DNA from: Bradyrhizobium sp. ORS 375
GTDB taxonomy: Bacteria; Pseudomonadota; Alphaproteobacteria; Rhizobiales; Xanthobacteraceae
Assembly (NCBI RefSeq): GCF_000239775.1
Contig: NZ_CAFI01000470.1
Location: forward strand, 1 to 56,298
Direction of reading: 5' to 3'
Length of the DNA stretch: 56,298 nt
Shown here: positions 8,755-17,853 of the stretch, piece by piece
Layout: each line of letters opens with the position of its first letter
Position numbering within the stretch: position 1 is the first letter of the stretch
Made by a program: the position numbers and the translations under genes
The notes under the pieces: model-generated
The model's input: only the letters and a program-made list of their open reading frames with translations
Told to the model about the DNA's origin: nothing
The model's database searches: none

Positions 8755-10383
8755 ATGATCCGCGCAGCTAACAGCTCGAGCGACTGCGATCCTGGCTCTA
8801 CGACTTTGGCCAGATTTCTCACACAAGCAGTGGAGGCTTACGGTTCTCGACCTGCTGTCGTTTGGAATGATCGAACACTCAGTTTTGCCGACTTGCTGCA
8901 CGAGAGCGCGAGCGTCGCAAACGGCTTATCCGAGCTAGGCATCGGGCGGGGGGACCGAGTTGCCATCTGGATGCCCAACGCGCCGGCTTGGCTGGCACTG
9001 CACTTTGCGTCTGCAATGCTCGGCGCTATCCTCGTGGCGATCAATCCGCGATTTCGCAGCCACGAAGTCGAAGATATTATCGGGCGATCTGGCTCAAGAC
9101 TGCTCGTGATATGGCCCAACTTCGGAGGTGTCGACTTTATAGGCATGCTAGACGAAATGGATCCCCATCTGCTGGGGCCTATCGAATACGTTGTGCTTTA
9201 CGGAGAGGGCAGCGTAGATGTGGTTGGCGACCGCCTTCGTAAGCGGGTGGTGTCATATGCCGAGCTTGCAATGGCCGCGCCTACCGCCATTGATCACGGC
9301 AGCTCAGTCATTGGATCCAACATTTTTACGACGTCCGGCACGACGAGCGCCCCAAAATTCGTCCTTCATAGCCAACAGGCGATCGTCGCACACGCGTCGT
9401 CGGTTGCTAAGGCCGCCTCTTACTCGCCTGACATCGTCCACTTGCTGTCCTTGCCGCTATGCGGAATTTTTGGATTCGTTCAAGCAATGGCTGCCCTCGC
9501 GTCGGGCTCCTGTTTAGTGATGCAGGCGAGCTTCGACATCAAAGGTGCGGCCGAGCTTATTCGGGCGAACAACGTGACGACACTATGCGCCTCGGACGAG
9601 ATGCTGGCTCGTCTATTCGCAGCATCGGCGGAACAAGTTCCGTTCCCTTCGCTCAGGTGGGCCTGCTTTGGAAGCTTTTCCCCCGAACTCTCGGACCTGC
9701 CGTCCCAGCTCGCGGAGAGAGGTGTGCGACTAGTTAGCGTCTACGGCTCAAGCGAAATGCAGGCGATATTTGCGCATCAGCAAGTAGGGGCGGAGCTGCC
9801 TGTGAGAGCCGTGCCTGGGGGCCATTTGGTGGCACCGACCGCTCAAGTTCGCGTTCGCGATATCTCCACAGGAGATTTGGTGGGGCACAGCACTGCTGGG
9901 GAGCTCGAAGTAAAGGGACCCAGCCTTATGCTCGGTTATTTCGGCGATGATAATGCAACTGCACAGGCGTTTACTTCGGACGGCTTTTTTCGCACCGGCG
10001 ACCTCGGTCGAGTGCTGCCGGATGGCAGCCTCGTCTTCATGGGACGAATGCGAGACGTCCTTCGCTTGGGAGGATATCTGGTCGCTCCGGCAGAGATCGA
10101 ATCGTATATTCAGCGTCATCGATCGGTTGAGGCGTGCCAGGTAGTCGATGTGGCCGGACCGTCGGGTACAGTAGCGGTTGCTTTCGTAACGCTCCGGCCA
10201 AATGAGCGCTTTAGCGCAGCCGCGCTAGAAGAGTTTTGCAGCGAAAGACTGGCCAAGTTCAAGGTCCCACGCTCATTCTTTTGCATTGACGCGTTCCCGG
10301 TGGCTGTGGGGCCGAACGGCACTAAGGTGCAACGCACGAAGCTGCGTGAAATCGCAGCCCAGAGGATTGCCGCGAATCGATAG
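8755..10383 (+). CDS. AMP-dependent acyl-CoA synthetase/ligase family protein
   Basis: A 542-residue class I adenylate-forming enzyme. It has the phosphate-binding loop TTSGTTSAPK (about residues 192-201), the YGSSEMQ aromatic-binding motif near 330, the hinge segment FRTGDLGRVLPDGSL, MRDVLRLGGYLVAPAEIE, and the C-terminal catalytic lysine in GPNGTKVQRTKLRE. It would activate a carboxylic acid as acyl-AMP and pass it to CoA. The acid is unknown. A strong GGAGG precedes the ATG. It stands alone on the plus strand and converges with the FAD oxidase gene. Together with the acyl-CoA dehydrogenase pair and thioesterases at the far end of the cluster, it could supply and tailor an acyl part of the product. 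Confidence 0.85.
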   Translation: MIRAANSSSDCDPGSTTLARFLTQAVEAYGSRPAVVWNDRTLSFADLLHESASVANGLSELGIGRGDRVAIWMPNAPAWLALHFASAMLGAILVAINPRFRSHEVEDIIGRSGSRLLVIWPNFGGVDFIGMLDEMDPHLLGPIEYVVLYGEGSVDVVGDRLRKRVVSYAELAMAAPTAIDHGSSVIGSNIFTTSGTTSAPKFVLHSQQAIVAHASSVAKAASYSPDIVHLLSLPLCGIFGFVQAMAALASGSCLVMQASFDIKGAAELIRANNVTTLCASDEMLARLFAASAEQVPFPSLRWACFGSFSPELSDLPSQLAERGVRLVSVYGSSEMQAIFAHQQVGAELPVRAVPGGHLVAPTAQVRVRDISTGDLVGHSTAGELEVKGPSLMLGYFGDDNATAQAFTSDGFFRTGDLGRVLPDGSLVFMGRMRDVLRLGGYLVAPAEIESYIQRHRSVEACQVVDVAGPSGTVAVAFVTLRPNERFSAAALEEFCSERLAKFKVPRSFFCIDAFPVAVGPNGTKVQRTKLREIAAQRIAANR

Positions 10384-10455
10384 CAGACGCTGCCCTCGGC
10401 CGAAGGATATCAACCGACGCTTATCGAACGTCCAAACCGTCTGGGATCCCGATTC

Positions 10456-11763
10456 CTAGACGCCTATTGCGTCACGAAGGCGCTGCCACGCGACGACTGG
10501 GCGGAGAAACCAGGGATTGCCATAGTACAGGGGGCGCGTCCGAAATTCGAGGCTGTCGTAAGCCGTACGACCCTCGGGATCCTGGAGAACCTTCAGAGCA
10601 ATTTTACGGCCAAGCCAAGTGGACCGGCCTATTCCCGAACCGCAGCAGCCGAGAGCGTAGTGAACTCCCGCCACCTCACCTAAGTGGGGCAGCATGTCAA
10701 ACGTATATGCTATGAGACCCGACCACGCGTATTCCGCTCTCACTCCCGCTAACTCTGGAAATACGCGCACCATCGCGGCGTACAGATCGACGCTATTTGC
10801 TATTGCTCCATCGCCACTTCTTACGGCGCGCCCCCCAAAAATGAGGCGCGCTCCATCAGGTGAGAGTCGATAGTAATACAGCACCCGGCGCTTCTCTTCC
10901 ACGAGGCGCCGCCCCGGCATCAAACGCCGCATTTGGCTGCTCGGCAGCGGTTCCGTCGCGATGAGTGCGCTGCTTATGGGAACGATACGCCGGCGAAGAT
11001 AGCCGCTCAGGCTTCCGGTGTATCCGTTTGTCGCGACAACGACATTCCTCGATCGAATTTGCCCACGAGAGGTGGTAACAAGGTGCATGTTACCAGTTGC
11101 GACGATTCTCAGCACAGGCGTGTGCTGGACCAGGGATACGCCAGCTCTCCCAGCGAGATCCACCAATCCCTGATGGTACATGGCGGGCTGGAGGGAGCTA
11201 TCGCGCTCTAGGAGCATAGCTCCGTGATAGAGGTCGCTGCCGATCTCCGACTGTTGCTCGGTACGTGGTATCATACGCGCCATTATGCCAAATCGCCTTT
11301 GGAGAACAGCGGCATGATCTTCCAGGTCGCGGTAGTCGCCGGGTCTCAGAGCAGCGACGAGGCGTCCGACCTCAGCGAGCTCACATTCAATACCCTCATC
11401 CTGAATGAATTGTTTCGTATAGGCCAGCGCATCCAAGCTCTCCTCCATGAGAGCCTGGGCCAGTGTATCTCCATAGGATTTGGCAAGTCCTGACAATCCT
11501 ACCTTTGGAAAACTCGGTCCCAGCATTCCTGAATTGCGCGAGCTAGCGCCAAATCCGAGTTGTCGCGCCTCCAGCACGAGAACGTGGCGCCCCCGCCGGG
11601 CCAGCGTTATCGCAGCGACCAAGCCCGTGTAGCCTGATCCGACGACGACGACATCAGCGGTCTTCGGAACGTTGCAATCTTCCTTCTCGACGCAGGGTCG
11701 ATTGGTCCACCACAGCGGGGCGGAAGTCGCATCGCGGACACATTGCACGTACTGCTGCTGCAT
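10456..11763 (-). CDS. FAD-dependent amine/amino-acid oxidase (DAO family)
   Basis: A 435-residue flavoprotein with the dinucleotide-binding motif VVVVGSGYTGLVAA near residues 38-51, the GASSRNSGML loop typical of glycine oxidase, sarcosine oxidase and gamma-glutamylputrescine oxidase relatives, and the C-terminal FAD-contact segment GCCGSGIGRSTWLGRK. Family members oxidise C-N bonds of secondary or primary amines. In known hydrazine pathways (s56-p1 and triacsin types, from memory) a DAO-family flavoenzyme cleaves the N-N-linked intermediate to release a hydrazino acid, so this gene is the best candidate for that step here. It is the last gene of a minus-strand operon: its ATG lies 4 bp after the GST stop. 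Confidence 0.8.
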   Translation of the reverse strand: MQQQYVQCVRDATSAPLWWTNRPCVEKEDCNVPKTADVVVVGSGYTGLVAAITLARRGRHVLVLEARQLGFGASSRNSGMLGPSFPKVGLSGLAKSYGDTLAQALMEESLDALAYTKQFIQDEGIECELAEVGRLVAALRPGDYRDLEDHAAVLQRRFGIMARMIPRTEQQSEIGSDLYHGAMLLERDSSLQPAMYHQGLVDLAGRAGVSLVQHTPVLRIVATGNMHLVTTSRGQIRSRNVVVATNGYTGSLSGYLRRRIVPISSALIATEPLPSSQMRRLMPGRRLVEEKRRVLYYYRLSPDGARLIFGGRAVRSGDGAIANSVDLYAAMVRVFPELAGVRAEYAWSGLIAYTFDMLPHLGEVAGVHYALGCCGSGIGRSTWLGRKIALKVLQDPEGRTAYDSLEFRTRPLYYGNPWFLRPVVAWQRLRDAIGV

Positions 11764-11767
11764 CCGT

Positions 11768-12415
11768 TCAAGCTCCGACTTCGGCTGGAGCCGGCGTCAA
11801 TATGGCTTCCGGCGGTCGCCAGCGATCGAGTCTCCGAACATCTCCCAGCCAACGAGCAACGTTGCCATAGTCAGAGAGATCCAGTTTCGCCTGATCGGCC
11901 CAAAAGAGATAGCCAGCGCAGGATATGTCTGCGATTGTGGGCGAGGAGCCCACGATGAATTTGGCTCTTTCCAAGTGGGCATCGAGCTGCCTCAAAGCAT
12001 CCGTCGCTCGCCGCCTGTAGAGGGACACGACTGCGGACGGAGGATTCGTCTCGAAGCGCAGAGCGAACCGTAAGTTAGCAACCCCAAGGTTCAACCGGCT
12101 CATCTCCCAGAAGAGCCATTCGTTGACCGCCGCTCGGCTACGTCGGTCCGTGCCACCGAACAGGGCCGTTTGTTCGGCTAGATACGACAAGATTGCGTTT
12201 GACTGGCTAATGCACAAGTCTCCATGAACCAACACCGGCACCTCGCCAAATCGACTCAGGCGTCGGAATTCCGCGGGGCGACTTTCAGGATCCGAAAATA
12301 CGTCTACCGTCATATATCGATAACGAAGCCCCGCGAGCTCCAGGAAGAGACACACCTTGTACGAGTGTCCTGAGTCGTGATGGCCAAAGACCGTGTAATC
12401 TGCCTGTCCCGTCAT
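11768..12415 (-). CDS. glutathione S-transferase family protein
   Basis: A 215-residue protein with an N-terminal thioredoxin-like domain (YTVFGHHDSGHSYKVCLFLELAGL; GEVPVLVHGDLCISQSNAILSYLAE, containing the cis-proline and the Gln-Ser pair that binds glutathione) and an all-helical C-terminal domain (FIVGSSPTIADISCAGYL, the family N-cap box region). It could conjugate a reactive intermediate, catalyse an isomerisation, or protect the producer. It sits between the N-hydroxylase and the FAD oxidase in one minus-strand operon, 4 bp from the latter and 96 bp from the former. The family is clear; the substrate is unknown. Confidence 0.85.
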   Translation of the reverse strand: MTGQADYTVFGHHDSGHSYKVCLFLELAGLRYRYMTVDVFSDPESRPAEFRRLSRFGEVPVLVHGDLCISQSNAILSYLAEQTALFGGTDRRSRAAVNEWLFWEMSRLNLGVANLRFALRFETNPPSAVVSLYRRRATDALRQLDAHLERAKFIVGSSPTIADISCAGYLFWADQAKLDLSDYGNVARWLGDVRRLDRWRPPEAILTPAPAEVGA

Positions 12416-12511
12416 AGTCGCTCCTTATCATTCGTTGACTCGCTTCCAAGAAGCCGCGCGACGCTCGCCGAGGCGCTTTACGAAACGTCATTTTGGCAAC
12501 CCACGCCCCTG

Positions 12512-13843
12512 CTAGAGCGACACAAGTTCTGGGGAGCTTGACTGATCGTGCCGCTCAGCGGATGAGTCCCGGCTACGGAGGACCGACCTCACAATCGCTT
12601 CGGCTCGAAGAGCGACCATGCTAAAGCTTTGGCCATCGCCGATGCCGTGCGAGTGCTCGCAAAGTCCGTTGAGATAGATCCGTACGCGAGACGGTCCGGA
12701 CAGCGAGAGACTGTAGTCTCGGTTAACTAGGGGCTGTCCCCATTCATTCATCCGGATCGACGAGCGCATGTTCTGCAGGAGCCCCGGCAGGGGATTCACG
12801 TGAAAGCCCGTCGCGAGGACTACGGCGTCGCTCGTAATCACTTCAGCAGCGTCGGAATTTACGTCCTTGACAGATAGGCTGATGGCACTAGCCGACGCTT
12901 GAACGTGAGACACTGCCCGTCTTGTAAGCAGTGTGATCCGCGGCATCCGTGCTACAGCGTCTTCATAGACTTGCTGGTAGAGAGCCGAGCAGATCTCGGC
13001 GTCCAGGCCCGAGTAGTTCGTGCGCACCGTCTCAGCGAACGCAGTAGATTTTCGACTTGGCGGCAAACCATAGAAATAGTCTGTCTCAGGCGGGCAATAG
13101 ACGGCGTTACTGAATTGGCTCAGGTCGTATAGCTTGAAGCCGGAGGACCTCTGGATACCAATGATCGATGAATTTGGAAACCGCTGACGAAGATCGAATA
13201 TCGCTTCTCCTGCGCTTTGGCCGGCGCCGATTACGACGATCGATCTGGGCGTTTTTGGCAGGCCCAGGATGCGCCGCTCGTATTCCGACGTATGAAATAC
13301 GCGATCTCCCATCAGCGACCGAAACACGGTCGGGATTGTCGGCTCTGCCCCGACAGACACAACGAGGTTCGTAGTCGACACAGGTCCGGATCGCGCGTCG
13401 ACTGAAAGCTCAACCAATTCGTCGCCCTCAAACCGCGGCCTGACCTGCTGTACGGGGTCGCAGTAGCTGACGTTCGCGGCAAGTTGCGCAGCTACCCACT
13501 GGACGTAGTCTGACCATTCCTGGCGGCTCGGCGCCCGCCCCAACCGGCCGAAGTCGTAGAGTCGCCCGTTGGTCTTTAGGTAGTTCACGAAGGTGAACTG
13601 GCTACGAGGGTCGCGCGGTGTCGCGAGATCTCGTAGAAAATGATGATTGATGTCGCTGCCGGCCAAAATGAAGTTAGGGTGCCAAGCGCTCGACGTCCTC
13701 GCCTCGAAGAACCTCGAAGTGAGCCCAGTGGGGTCCCTGTTATCCCCACACTCCTCGATCGCAGCGGCAAGCGCTATGCCGGACGGCCCAAACCCCACGC
13801 AAGCTAGATCTACTCGCTTCTGACCAGGCACGGCGTCCATCAC
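12512..13843 (-). CDS. SidA/IucD-type L-lysine/L-ornithine N-monooxygenase (copy 1)
   Basis: A 443-residue flavin-dependent N-hydroxylating monooxygenase. Visible marks are the FAD motif GFGPSGIALAAAI near the N-terminus, the WHPNFILAGSDINHHFLRDLATPRDPRSQFTF block (its first part is the flavin/substrate loop of SidA and PvdA), the NADPH motif VIGAGQSAGEAIFDL, and the closing DAVVLATGF motif. Relatives hydroxylate the side-chain amine of lysine, ornithine or shorter diamines. It is one of two such genes in the cluster. It begins the operon with the GST and FAD oxidase and starts 111 bp from the lux box at 13955-13974. Substrate choice cannot be read from the sequence. Confidence 0.85.
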   Translation of the reverse strand: MMDAVPGQKRVDLACVGFGPSGIALAAAIEECGDNRDPTGLTSRFFEARTSSAWHPNFILAGSDINHHFLRDLATPRDPRSQFTFVNYLKTNGRLYDFGRLGRAPSRQEWSDYVQWVAAQLAANVSYCDPVQQVRPRFEGDELVELSVDARSGPVSTTNLVVSVGAEPTIPTVFRSLMGDRVFHTSEYERRILGLPKTPRSIVVIGAGQSAGEAIFDLRQRFPNSSIIGIQRSSGFKLYDLSQFSNAVYCPPETDYFYGLPPSRKSTAFAETVRTNYSGLDAEICSALYQQVYEDAVARMPRITLLTRRAVSHVQASASAISLSVKDVNSDAAEVITSDAVVLATGFHVNPLPGLLQNMRSSIRMNEWGQPLVNRDYSLSLSGPSRVRIYLNGLCEHSHGIGDGQSFSMVALRAEAIVRSVLRSRDSSAERHDQSSSPELVSL

Positions 13844-13954
13844 GACCTCCGATGTGTTGCTTTAATAGGCAGGCCTTCCTCACGCACCGCAATATCAGCC
13901 CGAGAGCTTAGGAGTGCTCTTCTAGAGTTCTCGCAGTACATCTGGGGGCTGCCT

Positions 13955-13974
13955 ACCTGTAAAATCCGACAGGG
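13955..13974. promoter_or_regulatory. lux box 1 (LuxR-type operator)
   Basis: The 20-bp sequence ACCTGT-N8-ACAGGG has the exact half-site spacing of the classical lux box (ACCTGT-N8-ACAGGT), with only the last base deviating. It lies in the divergent region between N-monooxygenase copy 1 (start 13843) and the Cys/Met-type PLP enzyme (start 14092), about midway, so it could control both. The regulator would be the LuxR-type protein encoded at 17854-18585. Confidence 0.72.
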
Positions 13975-14091
13975 CTTAATTTCCGCTAGTCGCGGTAGGT
14001 TTGGAGCCCGTGGCGCGGCGGATCGATTTCAGCCAAGAGGAGTCGCTCCCGGCCGCGAGGCGAAATCGCAACATCAAGGAGGGGCTTCTAT

Positions 14092-15324
14092 ATGCAGGCC
14101 GAGACGCAGAGCGACTTCCAATCGATATGTTGCGTAGATCCGCTAGTTGGAGGATCTGCATCACCCCCGCACGTGCAGCCAATCTATGCGACATCGACAT
14201 TCGTCTATCCGCCAGCGGAAGAGGCGATGGAGATATTCGCAGAGCTGAAGGAGCGGCCGCACCTCTACAACCGCTGGGGAACACCGAATACCACTCTCGT
14301 AGAACGGAAGATCGCGGCTCTCGAGGGCCATCGCCTCTCGGAGAACGGGAAGCCCTTGCAACTTGAGGCCGTCCTTTTCAGCTCGGGAATGGCCGCCGTG
14401 TCGTCGTTGTTCCTATCGCTAGGCCTTAAGCCCGGTGACCATGTCCTGACGCAAGGAAACATCTACGGGACCACAACCGAGTTCCTGGATGCAATGCTTG
14501 CGCCTCTCGACGTCCGAATATTATACGGCGAATTGCACGACATTGAATGGGTAGAACGGCAGCTCCGGTCGCGTGGGCCGGTTCGTCTCATCTATCTTGA
14601 GACGCCGACAAACGCGACAGCCCGATGCTACGACATCGCTCAGTTAGCTCAGATCGCACACCGATACGGCGCAAAGTGCGCGGTGGATAGCACTTTGGGG
14701 ACGCCCTTCCTCCAGCAGCCGTTTGCCTACGGCGCGGACTTCGTCGTCCATTCCGCAACGAAATTCCTGAACGGCCACTCGAATTCGCTGACGGGGGTTG
14801 TCGTTGGTCGCGACGCCGACTTTGTTAAAAACGAAGTCTGGAAGATGCGCAAACTGCTTGGTGGCTGCGCTGGCTCGTTTGATGCTTGGTTGCTCAACAT
14901 GGGGCTCAAGACGCTCCCTCTACGCATGGAGAAGCATTGCCAAAACGCTATGCGAATTGCCACGGCTTTGGAGGAGCATAGTGCAATACGCCGTGTTAGC
15001 TACCTTGGTCTGGACGCGCATCCCGATCATCGCATCGCCGCGCGCCAGATGCGAGCCTTCGGGGGCGTCCTCTCCATTGAAGTCGCCGGCGGCCTCGAAG
15101 CTGCAGTACGTGTCCTGAAAAATGTGCGTTGCTGCACGGTCACCGCAACGCTTGGCGCGATGGACACCCTGATCCAGCATCCCGCGACCATGACGCACGT
15201 TAAGGTCCCAAGAGAGCAGAGGGCGGCTCACGGTATCACGGACGGCCTGCTTCGGCTCTCGGTCGGCATTGAGGATCCAGAGACAATCATAGCCGACCTT
15301 CGGCAAGCTTTGGAGGCGCGCTAG
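14092..15324 (+). CDS. Cys/Met metabolism PLP-dependent enzyme
   Basis: A 410-residue fold-type I PLP enzyme of the cystathionine gamma-synthase / methionine gamma-lyase group. Visible motifs are YNRWGTPNTTLVERKIAALEG, the FSSGMAAVSSLF phosphate-binding turn, YLETPTNA, CAVDSTLGTPFLQQPFAYGADFVVHSATKFLNGHS with the PLP lysine, and LRLSVGIEDPETIIADL near the end. The family performs beta- or gamma-elimination and replacement on cysteine, homoserine or related amino acids, and some members form C-C or C-N bonds in natural-product pathways. An AAGGAGG sits just before the ATG. It opens a plus-strand operon with a class I aminotransferase and a DMT exporter, downstream of lux box 1. Confidence 0.85.
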   Translation: MQAETQSDFQSICCVDPLVGGSASPPHVQPIYATSTFVYPPAEEAMEIFAELKERPHLYNRWGTPNTTLVERKIAALEGHRLSENGKPLQLEAVLFSSGMAAVSSLFLSLGLKPGDHVLTQGNIYGTTTEFLDAMLAPLDVRILYGELHDIEWVERQLRSRGPVRLIYLETPTNATARCYDIAQLAQIAHRYGAKCAVDSTLGTPFLQQPFAYGADFVVHSATKFLNGHSNSLTGVVVGRDADFVKNEVWKMRKLLGGCAGSFDAWLLNMGLKTLPLRMEKHCQNAMRIATALEEHSAIRRVSYLGLDAHPDHRIAARQMRAFGGVLSIEVAGGLEAAVRVLKNVRCCTVTATLGAMDTLIQHPATMTHVKVPREQRAAHGITDGLLRLSVGIEDPETIIADLRQALEAR

Positions 15325-15437
15325 AGTGCTGCGCTCTCGGCCTTGGGTACCTCTCATTCCGTGAGTTGCGACCGGGCGCGCGGACTCGGAGATCACAAAG
15401 CTGTTGCGACAGCCAACCAGGATGGGAGAGCTCGAGC

Positions 15438-16583
15438 ATGGATATCATTTCAGTGCCTGGTTCACAAATCATACAAGTGGCCAGAGCTGCAGCCGCGCGT
15501 CGTGGTGTTGCGTTTCTTTGTTTTGGAGAGAGTGACGTCAGTAGTCCCGCATCGGCCCAAGCGGCGTTGAAAAGAGCACTTGATGAGGGGGATACCAAGT
15601 ACCCGGACGTCCGCGGAATCCCAGAGCTTCGCGAAGCCATCGCATCGTATTTGACGGCTCTCCACGCGCGAGAGGTCCCTGAAGATCGGGTACAAGTTGT
15701 TGCCTCGGGAATGGCGGCAATATCCGTTGCGCTGGCGTTTACGGTCCGCGCCGGAGACCGCGTCCTTGTGCATGGCCCGGTATGGCCCAATATCCTGAAC
15801 GCGGCTCGACTCCGGCAGGCGCAAGTGACGCAGGTCGCGTTGCGAACTGATGGATCCGGCAAATTTATGTTAGACATGGATGAACTCTCCTCGGCCCTGC
15901 CCGGGCATCGGGTATTCATCCTGAACTCGCCGAACAATCCGACGGGGTGGACGGCTACGCGCGAAGAGCTACAGGAGATCCTGGCACTTTGCCGACGTCA
16001 CGATGTTTGGCTGATCTCCGACGAGGTCTATTCGCGGCTAGTTTACTCTGGCGCACATGCGGCGCCATCGCTTCTGGATATAATCTCGGGCGATGACCGC
16101 GTGGTGGTGTGTAACAGCTTTAGTAAGACCTGGGCTATGACCGGCTGGCGTGTAGGCTGGCTCGTCTTGCCCAGAGGCCTGAGGGATCCTGTCGCGAACG
16201 TCGTCGAGGTGATTCACTCTGGTGTAGCCCCATTCTCCCAGCGTGGCGCGCTCGCCGCAATAGCCGACCATAGCTTCGTGCGCGGGTTCCAACGGCATTG
16301 TGCCGCCGGCAGATCGCTGACGGCGGACGCGCTCAGTGGATTGGAGAGGATCGGCTATGCCGTCCCGGATGGGAGCTTCTTCGCCTTCATTCGCGTCGAC
16401 GGGATGAAGAACAGCTTAGAATTCGCGCTGACCCTAGTCGAGAAGCACGGGATCGCCGTTGCCCCGGGAAGCGCCTTCGGTTCGACCGGTGAGGGGTATA
16501 TCCGGATTTGCTTTGGGCTTGAGCGCGCGCGTCTAAGTCATGCGCTGTCGCGGCTTCGGACCGCTTTAGAACGTGTTCGATGA
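15438..16583 (+). CDS. class I/II aminotransferase
   Basis: A 381-residue fold-type I PLP enzyme like aspartate or aromatic aminotransferases. It shows YPDVRGIPELREAIASYL, NSPNNPTGW, DEVYSRLVYSG, the PLP-lysine motif SFSKTWAMTGWRVGW, and an arginine-containing end YIRICFGLERARL that would hold the substrate carboxylate. The frame is open upstream, but GGGAGAG before the ATG at 15438 and the family start (MDIISVPGSQIIQVARAAA) decide the start. It is 113 bp after the Cys/Met-type enzyme. It may provide or remove an amino group on an intermediate of the cluster product; the substrate is unknown. Confidence 0.85.
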   Translation: MDIISVPGSQIIQVARAAAARRGVAFLCFGESDVSSPASAQAALKRALDEGDTKYPDVRGIPELREAIASYLTALHAREVPEDRVQVVASGMAAISVALAFTVRAGDRVLVHGPVWPNILNAARLRQAQVTQVALRTDGSGKFMLDMDELSSALPGHRVFILNSPNNPTGWTATREELQEILALCRRHDVWLISDEVYSRLVYSGAHAAPSLLDIISGDDRVVVCNSFSKTWAMTGWRVGWLVLPRGLRDPVANVVEVIHSGVAPFSQRGALAAIADHSFVRGFQRHCAAGRSLTADALSGLERIGYAVPDGSFFAFIRVDGMKNSLEFALTLVEKHGIAVAPGSAFGSTGEGYIRICFGLERARLSHALSRLRTALERVR

Positions 16584-16819
16584 TCGCGACCTGGGAGCTA
16601 AGCTCAATTGAGCCGCCGGTTCGTTGAGCTCGCACCCGCAATCTAATTCTGGCGCCTCTCCGTCCAGCGCCGCGGGGAGGCGGTAAGGTCTCTGAGAGGA
16701 AAAATTTCTTGCGCGGCAAAGGCATGATCGCGTCCGAAAACCGCCAGAAGTAAAGGGTGCTAGCCGTTAAGGCAGGTGACCGACGGAAGGGCCGGCGGCG
16801 GATAGGAGATCTACCCCTC

Positions 16820-17725
16820 ATGAGATCGGAGAATGCCTACGGGGTCCTGTACGGCATGGCAGCCGTCTTTATATGGTCCGCGTTCATTATCGTGTCCCGT
16901 TTCGGCGTTCGGACACATCTCTCGCCATGGGATATTGTTGCAATCCGATTCACGGTGGCCGGGGCCGTAGTGTTGCCCTACCTTATCCGGAAAGGACTTG
17001 CGGTCGATGTGCTCGGCTGGTCTGGCTTCGCCGCGATCGTCATCGGCTGTGGTGCTCCCTGCGTTTTGCTTGTCAATGCCGGGCTGTTGTTCGCGCCGGC
17101 AGCCCACGCAGGCGCACTGTACCCCGGTGGAGCGCCCTTGATGGTTGCTATTCTTGCGATTGTCTTTCTCAACGAGGTACCATCCCCATCAAAAACGATC
17201 GGGCTATCGCTAATCGTCCTAGGGGCGCTTTGCCTAGTGTTTGGGAACGGCGGTTCTATCGGCACGCAGCAAAACCTCGGCCAATCGCTCTTTCTGGCTG
17301 CTGCGCTCGTCTGGGGTGGCTACACGATTGCGATGCGCAAGGCTCAGATTGATGGCTTGCACGCTGCGGCCATTGCAGCTGTCGTATCGTTGGTTCTGTA
17401 CCTACCCCCCTATCTTTACTTCGACGGACTGCGCGTCCTTTCAGTGCCGGCGGGAGAATTGGCGCTCCAAGCTGTCGTACAGGGTGTGCTAACGGCCATC
17501 GTCGCCCTGCTACTTTATGGACGAACTGTGCGCATTCTTGGTGCTACCCGCGCCGCGGCATTTGTCGCCCTCACCCCCGTTGTTACCGCGATATTCTCCA
17601 TTCCCATCCTCGGCGAGTGGCCGTCCTTAGCCGATTGGGTATCCATCGCGATTATTTCTAGCGGCGTATACGTCGTGGGCGGCGGTCGATTGCCCACGAA
17701 AATCGCAAAAACTGGTGCGACATAG
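16820..17725 (+). CDS. DMT-superfamily (EamA) transporter
   Basis: A 301-residue inner-membrane protein with about ten hydrophobic helices and two EamA repeats. The first runs from YGVLYGMAAVFIWSAFIIV to the ALCLVFGNGG segment; the second from SLFLAAALVWGGYTIAMRKA to WVSIAIISSGVYVVGGGRL. The paired PV/LGE motifs (FLNEVPS; SIPILGEWPS) at the ends of the halves are typical. Such proteins usually export amino acids or related metabolites, so it is the likely exporter of the cluster product or an intermediate. The ATG at 16820 follows a GGAGA. It lies 236 bp downstream of the aminotransferase, and the gap contains a copy of the GTCCGAAAAC motif, so it may have its own promoter. Confidence 0.85.
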   Translation: MRSENAYGVLYGMAAVFIWSAFIIVSRFGVRTHLSPWDIVAIRFTVAGAVVLPYLIRKGLAVDVLGWSGFAAIVIGCGAPCVLLVNAGLLFAPAAHAGALYPGGAPLMVAILAIVFLNEVPSPSKTIGLSLIVLGALCLVFGNGGSIGTQQNLGQSLFLAAALVWGGYTIAMRKAQIDGLHAAAIAAVVSLVLYLPPYLYFDGLRVLSVPAGELALQAVVQGVLTAIVALLLYGRTVRILGATRAAAFVALTPVVTAIFSIPILGEWPSLADWVSIAIISSGVYVVGGGRLPTKIAKTGAT

Positions 17726-17853
17726 CATCCATCGTGCTTTGCGAGTATGGAGTGCCGAATAAGCGCTGACGCCCGCGATTACACCAAAAACCCTTGGGAG
17801 CAGAACGGTAATACGTAGCGATCGCACTGGCGCGCGTGGCTCTGGGTAGGGCA

